This document shows positions 13,082-16,788 of a DNA stretch of 16,788 nt, one piece after another (the first letter of the stretch is position 1; each line of letters opens with the position of its first letter). The position numbers and the translations under genes are program-made. The DNA is from Alphaproteobacteria bacterium (GTDB lineage Bacteria; Pseudomonadota; Alphaproteobacteria; GCA-2731375): positions 1 through 16,788 of the forward strand of contig JASLMY010000100.1 of assembly GCA_030746295.1 (NCBI GenBank), in the 5' to 3' direction. The notes beneath the pieces are model-generated. The model did no database searches, was not told the DNA's origin, and saw only the letters and a program-made list of their open reading frames with translations.

Positions 13082-14299
13082 ATGAGCAAGATCAAGGTTG
13101 CAACCCCCCTTGTCGAACTCGACGGCGACGAGATGACCCGGATCATCTGGGCGATGATCAAGGAGCGCTTGATCGAGCCTTACCTCGACGTCGACCTGAA
13201 GTATTTCGATCTGTCGGTGGAAAAGCGCGACGAGACCGACGACCAGATCACGATCGATAGCGCCAACGCCATCAAGCAGTACGGCGTCGGCGTCAAATGC
13301 GCCACCATCACGCCGGACGAGGAACGCGTCGAGGAGTTCGGACTGAAGCAGATGTGGCGCTCGCCCAACGGCACCATCCGCAATATCCTCGGCGGCACGG
13401 TCTTCCGCGAGCCGATCATCTGTCAGAACATCCCGCGCCTGGTGCCGGGCTGGACCCAGCCGATCGTCATCGGCCGTCACGCCTTCGGCGACCAGTATCG
13501 GGCCACCGACTTCGTGGTCCCGGGCAAGGGCAAGCTGACGGTGCGCTTTGAGCCAGAGGGCGGCGGCGAGGCGATCGAGCGCGAGGTCTTCGATTTCCCC
13601 GGCGGCGGCGTGGCACTGGCGATGTACAACCTCGACGACTCGATCCGCGACTTCGCCCGTTCCTGCTTCAACTACGGCCTCGACCGCAAATGGCCGGTCT
13701 ACCTCTCGACCAAGAACACCATCCTCAAGGCCTATGACGGCCGCTTCAAGGACCTCTTCGAGGAGGTCTTCGAGGCCGAGTTCAAGCCCGCCTTCGACGA
13801 CGCCGGCATCACCTATGAACACCGCCTGATCGACGACATGGTGGCGCAGGCGCTGAAGTGGAGCGGCGGCATCGTCTGGGGCTGCAAGAACTACGACGGC
13901 GACGTCCAGTCCGACATCGTCGCCCAGGGCTTCGGCTCGCTGGGGCTGATGACCTCGGTTCTGATGTCGCCCGACGGCAAGACGGTCGAGGCCGAGGCGG
14001 CGCACGGCACGGTGACGCGCCACTACCGCTTGCACCAGCAGGGCCAGGAGACCTCGACCAACCCGATCGCCTCGATCTTCGCCTGGAGCCGCGGCCTCCT
14101 GCACCGGGCCCGCATCGACGAGACGCCCGAAGTCACGACCTTCGCCCAGACGCTGGAGCGGGTCTGCGTCGAGACCGTCGAGAGCGGCTTCATGACCAAG
14201 GACCTGGCGATCCTGGTCGGCCCCGACCAGGAATGGCTGACGACGCGCCAATTCATGGAGAAGCTGGACGAGAACCTGCAGGCGGCGATGGCGGGTTAG
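13082..14299 (+). CDS. icd: NADP-dependent isocitrate dehydrogenase (dimeric, eukaryotic-type)
   Basis: Converts isocitrate to 2-oxoglutarate and CO2, making NADPH, in the TCA cycle. The 405-residue sequence matches the eukaryotic-like homodimeric class common in alphaproteobacteria, and its numbering runs almost in step with human IDH1. Substrate residues are Arg100 and Arg109 ([14 protein letters not shown]), Arg132 ([14 protein letters not shown]) and Tyr139, with catalytic Lys212 (STKNT). Metal-binding aspartates are Asp252 (LIDDMV), Asp274 and Asp278 (YDGDVQSD). The cofactor segment [12 protein letters not shown] (305-316) is the NADP-type signature. GAGAGAG ends a few bases before the ATG at 13082. 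It is a stand-alone gene with a candidate promoter of its own, converging on alaS. Confidence 0.97.
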   Translation: MSKIKVATPLVELDGDEMTRIIWAMIKERLIEPYLDVDLKYFDLSVEKRDETDDQITIDSANAIKQYGVGVKCATITPDEERVEEFGLKQMWRSPNGTIRNILGGTVFREPIICQNIPRLVPGWTQPIVIGRHAFGDQYRATDFVVPGKGKLTVRFEPEGGGEAIEREVFDFPGGGVALAMYNLDDSIRDFARSCFNYGLDRKWPVYLSTKNTILKAYDGRFKDLFEEVFEAEFKPAFDDAGITYEHRLIDDMVAQALKWSGGIVWGCKNYDGDVQSDIVAQGFGSLGLMTSVLMSPDGKTVEAEAAHGTVTRHYRLHQQGQETSTNPIASIFAWSRGLLHRARIDETPEVTTFAQTLERVCVETVESGFMTKDLAILVGPDQEWLTTRQFMEKLDENLQAAMAG

Positions 14300-14322
14300 A
14301 ACGGCATTCGGCCCCCGGAATT

Positions 14323-14404
14323 GTCATCGCGAGAAGGCGAAGCCGACGAAGCGATCCAGCATCGCGGCTCCCAAACTGGATTGCTTCGCTCCGCACGCAA
14401 TGAC
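14323..14404. repeat. Imperfect palindromic interspersed repeat between icd and alaS
   Basis: An 82-bp imperfect palindrome. The outer ends are GTCATCGCG and GCAATGAC. The inner arms CGAAGCGATCCAG (14347-14359) and CTGGATTGCTTCG (14376-14388) differ at one position, which would be a G-U pair in RNA; the loop is 16 nt. The GGATTGCTTCG...GCAATGAC wording is one I recall as a widespread REP-like/MITE-like element in proteobacterial intergenic spaces. It sits between two convergent genes and could act as a bidirectional transcript end. No second copy was seen in the window. Confidence 0.7.
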
Positions 14405-14457
14405 GGCGGCGGGGTCAGCTGCACAAGTCGGCTTATCGGTTCACAAGCTAACTGAAA

Positions 14458-16788
14458 TCAAGCCGCCTGCTCGACGATCGCCTTCTCGATCGCGGCCAGG
14501 GCCTCGTCGGCCGCGGCGCCGTCGGGGCCGCCGGCCTGGGCCATGTCGGGGCGGCCGCCGCCGCCCTTGCCGCCGACCGCCTCGGCACCTGCCTTGACCA
14601 GGCTGACCGCGTCCAGGCGGCCGGTGAGGTCGGCGGTGACGCCGACCGAGAGCGCCGCCTTGCCCTCGTTCACCGCCACCAGCGCCACCACGCCCGAGCC
14701 AAGGTCGCGCTTTGCCGCGTCGATCATGGCGCGCAACTCCTTCGCCGGCACGCCGTCGAGGCGCTGGGCCCGAAAAGCGATGCCGTTGAGGTCGCGGACC
14801 TCGGCACCACCACCGCCGCCGGCGGCGAGCGCGGTCCGGGTCTGCTGCAGCTCCTGCTCCAGGCGGCGGCGCTCGGCCACCAGGCTCTCGATCCGCCCGC
14901 AGAGCTCGCCCGGCGTCGTCCTCAGCAACGCCGCCGCTTGCTTGAGCGCGCCCTCCTGCGTCGCCAGGTGAGCCAGCGCCGCCTCGCCGGTCAGCGCCTC
15001 GATGCGGCGCACGCCGGCCGCCACCGGACTTTCACCGGTGATCTTGAAGAGGCCGATGTCGCCGGTACGGGCGACGTGGGTACCGCCGCAGAGCTCGGTC
15101 GAAAAGGCCGCCGCCTCGGCAGCACCCATGGCGACGACGCGGACCTCCTCGCCGTACTTCTCGCCGAAGAGGGCCAGCGCGCCTGCCTCGATCGCCGCCT
15201 CCGGGTTCATCAGCCGGGTCGATACCGACGTATTGGCGCGAATCTGGCGATTGACCTCGGCCTCGACGGCCGCCAGCTCGGCCGGCGTCACCGGCTTGGG
15301 GTGGCTGATGTCGAAGCGCAGCCGATCGGGCGCGACCAGCGAGCCCTTCTGGGTCACGTGCGCGCCCAGGCTCCGGCGCAGCGCCGCGTGCAAGAGGTGG
15401 GTCGCCGAGTGATTGAGCCTGAGGCTTTGCCGGCGCGCGCCATCGACGATCCACTCGACGACGTCGCCCTTGGCGATGGCGCCCTCGGCGACGCTGCCGA
15501 CGTGGACATGCAGCTCGCCCGCCTGGCGCTCGGTCCCGACCACCTCGATAACGCCGCCCGACTGGGCCCGGAGCGTGCCGGTGTCGCCCATCTGGCCGCC
15601 GGCCTCGGCATAGAAGGGGGTTTGGTTGGTGATTACCCGGACGTCCGCACCGGCCTCGGCGATCTCGACCGCCTCGCCGCCGACGACGAGCCCCAGGACC
15701 TCGGCCTCGGCCCGCTCGGTCTCGTAGCCCAGGAACTCGGTGGCGCCCATTGCTTCGCGCAGCTCGAACCAGATCCGCTCGGTCGCCGTCTCGCCCGAGC
15801 CGACCCAGGCCGCCCGGGCCGCCTCGCGCTGGCGCTGCATTGCCGCCTCGAAGCCCGCCTGGTCGACGCCCCGGCCCTCGGCCCGAAGCACGTCTTGGGT
15901 GAGATCGATTGGAAAGCCGTAGGTGTCGTAGAGGCGGAAGGCGGCCTCGCCGGGCAGCGCCTGGCCGTCACCGAGCCGCGCCACCTCCTCGTTCAACAAG
16001 GCGAGGCCGCGGGCCACGGTCTTGCGGAAGCGCTCCTCCTCCAGCTTCAAGGTCTCGGTGATCAGGGCCTCGGCGCGGCCGAGCTCGGGAAAGGCCTGGC
16101 CCATCTGGTTGCGCAGCACCGGCACCAGGCGATAGAGCAGCAGGTCCTCGTAACCCATCTGGTGGACGTGGCGGACGGCGCGGCGGATGATCCGGCGCAG
16201 CACGTAGCCGCGGCCCTCGTTCGACGGCATGACGCCGTCGGCGACCAGGAAGCTGGCGGCGCGCAGATGGTCGGCGACGACTTTGTGGCTAGTCCGGTGC
16301 GCGCCGTCGGGCTCGGTACCGGTCAGCTCGGCCGAAGCCTCCAGAAGCGCACGCATCATGTCGCCGTCATAGTTGTCGTGCTTGCCCTGCAGCAGGGCCG
16401 CCAGCCGCTCCAGCCCCATGCCGGTGTCGATCGAGGGCTTGGGCAGCGCAACCCGCTCCTCCGGCGTCAGCTGCTCGAACTGCATGAAGACGAGGTTCCA
16501 GATCTCGATGAAGCGGTCGCCGTCCTCGTCCGGGCTTCCGGGCGGGCCGCCCGGGATCTCGGGACCGTGATCGTAGAAGATCTCCGAGCACGGCCCGCAA
16601 GGGCCGGTATCGCCCATGGCCCAGAAGTTGTCGGAGGTGGCGATGCGGATGACGCGTTCCTCCGGCAGGCCGGCGATCCGGCGCCAGAGGTCGAAGGCCT
16701 CGTCGTCCTCGTGATAGACCGTGATCAAGAGCCGATCGGCAGGCAGGCCGTACTCCTTGGTGACCAGGTTCCAGGCGAGCTCGATGGC
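14458..16788 (-). CDS. alaS: Alanine-tRNA ligase, 3' part (5' end beyond the window)
   Basis: Charges tRNA-Ala and edits mischarged Ser/Gly. The frame is open to the right edge, so 776 residues are visible and roughly the first 100 are missing. The visible part starts in the class II catalytic domain ([13 protein letters not shown], then [17 protein letters not shown] and DTGMGLERL). It continues with the tRNA-recognition helical region ([11 protein letters not shown]). The editing domain has HSATH (about 15397-15411) and CGGTH (about 15076-15090), the four zinc ligands matching His563, His567, Cys666 and His670 of the E. coli enzyme. A coiled coil and the Gly-rich C-terminal domain ([16 protein letters not shown]) complete it. 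No truncation or frameshift is apparent at the 3' end. It is a housekeeping gene convergent with icd. Confidence 0.98.
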   Translation of the reverse strand, partial: AIELAWNLVTKEYGLPADRLLITVYHEDDEAFDLWRRIAGLPEERVIRIATSDNFWAMGDTGPCGPCSEIFYDHGPEIPGGPPGSPDEDGDRFIEIWNLVFMQFEQLTPEERVALPKPSIDTGMGLERLAALLQGKHDNYDGDMMRALLEASAELTGTEPDGAHRTSHKVVADHLRAASFLVADGVMPSNEGRGYVLRRIIRRAVRHVHQMGYEDLLLYRLVPVLRNQMGQAFPELGRAEALITETLKLEEERFRKTVARGLALLNEEVARLGDGQALPGEAAFRLYDTYGFPIDLTQDVLRAEGRGVDQAGFEAAMQRQREAARAAWVGSGETATERIWFELREAMGATEFLGYETERAEAEVLGLVVGGEAVEIAEAGADVRVITNQTPFYAEAGGQMGDTGTLRAQSGGVIEVVGTERQAGELHVHVGSVAEGAIAKGDVVEWIVDGARRQSLRLNHSATHLLHAALRRSLGAHVTQKGSLVAPDRLRFDISHPKPVTPAELAAVEAEVNRQIRANTSVSTRLMNPEAAIEAGALALFGEKYGEEVRVVAMGAAEAAAFSTELCGGTHVARTGDIGLFKITGESPVAAGVRRIEALTGEAALAHLATQEGALKQAAALLRTTPGELCGRIESLVAERRRLEQELQQTRTALAAGGGGGAEVRDLNGIAFRAQRLDGVPAKELRAMIDAAKRDLGSGVVALVAVNEGKAALSVGVTADLTGRLDAVSLVKAGAEAVGGKGGGGRPDMAQAGGPDGAAADEALAAIEKAIVEQAA

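Noticed and set aside
1..16788. CRISPR array, tRNA, rRNA, insertion sequence or prophage genes
   Set aside because: No regularly spaced repeats, no tRNA-like TTCGA arm with an acceptor stem, and no transposase, integrase or phage protein motif was found in either strand.

Overview
The window is G+C-rich, densely packed and strongly biased to G/C at third codon positions. It carries a eukaryotic-type dimeric NADP isocitrate dehydrogenase, a cytochrome c', a LOG-family protein, and CoA-transferase, SDR and luciferase-like catabolic genes. Together these suggest an alphaproteobacterium, perhaps Rhodospirillales-like. That placement is inferred from recalled protein resemblance, not from a search. 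No rRNA, tRNA, CRISPR array, transposase or prophage gene was seen.

Layout. (a) 1-188: the start of a leftward gene that leaves the window, then a divergent control region with an 11-bp direct repeat. (b) 189-1394: class III CoA-transferase, copy 1. (c) 1395-1853: a long leader with a good sigma70-type promoter and a clear class I cyclic-di-GMP (GEMM-I) riboswitch. It precedes an unrecognised coiled-coil protein (1854-2441), followed by a divergent YrdC/Sua5-like protein (2501-3208). (d) 3283-10630: seven co-directional, closely spaced genes that look like a catabolic operon. They are an atypical SDR lacking the whole catalytic tetrad, a YcbL/GloC-like metallo-hydrolase, a luciferase-like flavin monooxygenase, a canonical SDR, an acyl-CoA carboxylase carboxyltransferase subunit with no biotin partner, CoA-transferase copy 2, and an alpha/beta hydrolase. 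(e) 12394-10627, leftward: three exported proteins, namely a small periplasmic protein of unknown function, a cytochrome c' and a di-heme cytochrome c. (f) 12393-12977: a LOG-family phosphoribohydrolase whose start codon overlaps that of the first gene in (e) on the other strand. (g) 13082-14299 icd, then a palindromic intergenic repeat, then the 3' part of alaS, leftward and cut by the right edge.

How they may work together. Block (d), perhaps with copy 1 of the CoA-transferase, reads as degradation of an unidentified organic acid, ester or lactone-like substrate. The likely steps are oxygenation by the flavin enzyme, dehydrogenation by an SDR, hydrolysis, CoA activation by CoA transfer, and (de)carboxylation of an acyl-CoA. 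The substrate cannot be read from sequence. Block (e) is a small periplasmic heme-protein operon. Block (c) is the most unusual part: a c-di-GMP sensor RNA upstream of a coiled-coil protein of no known family.
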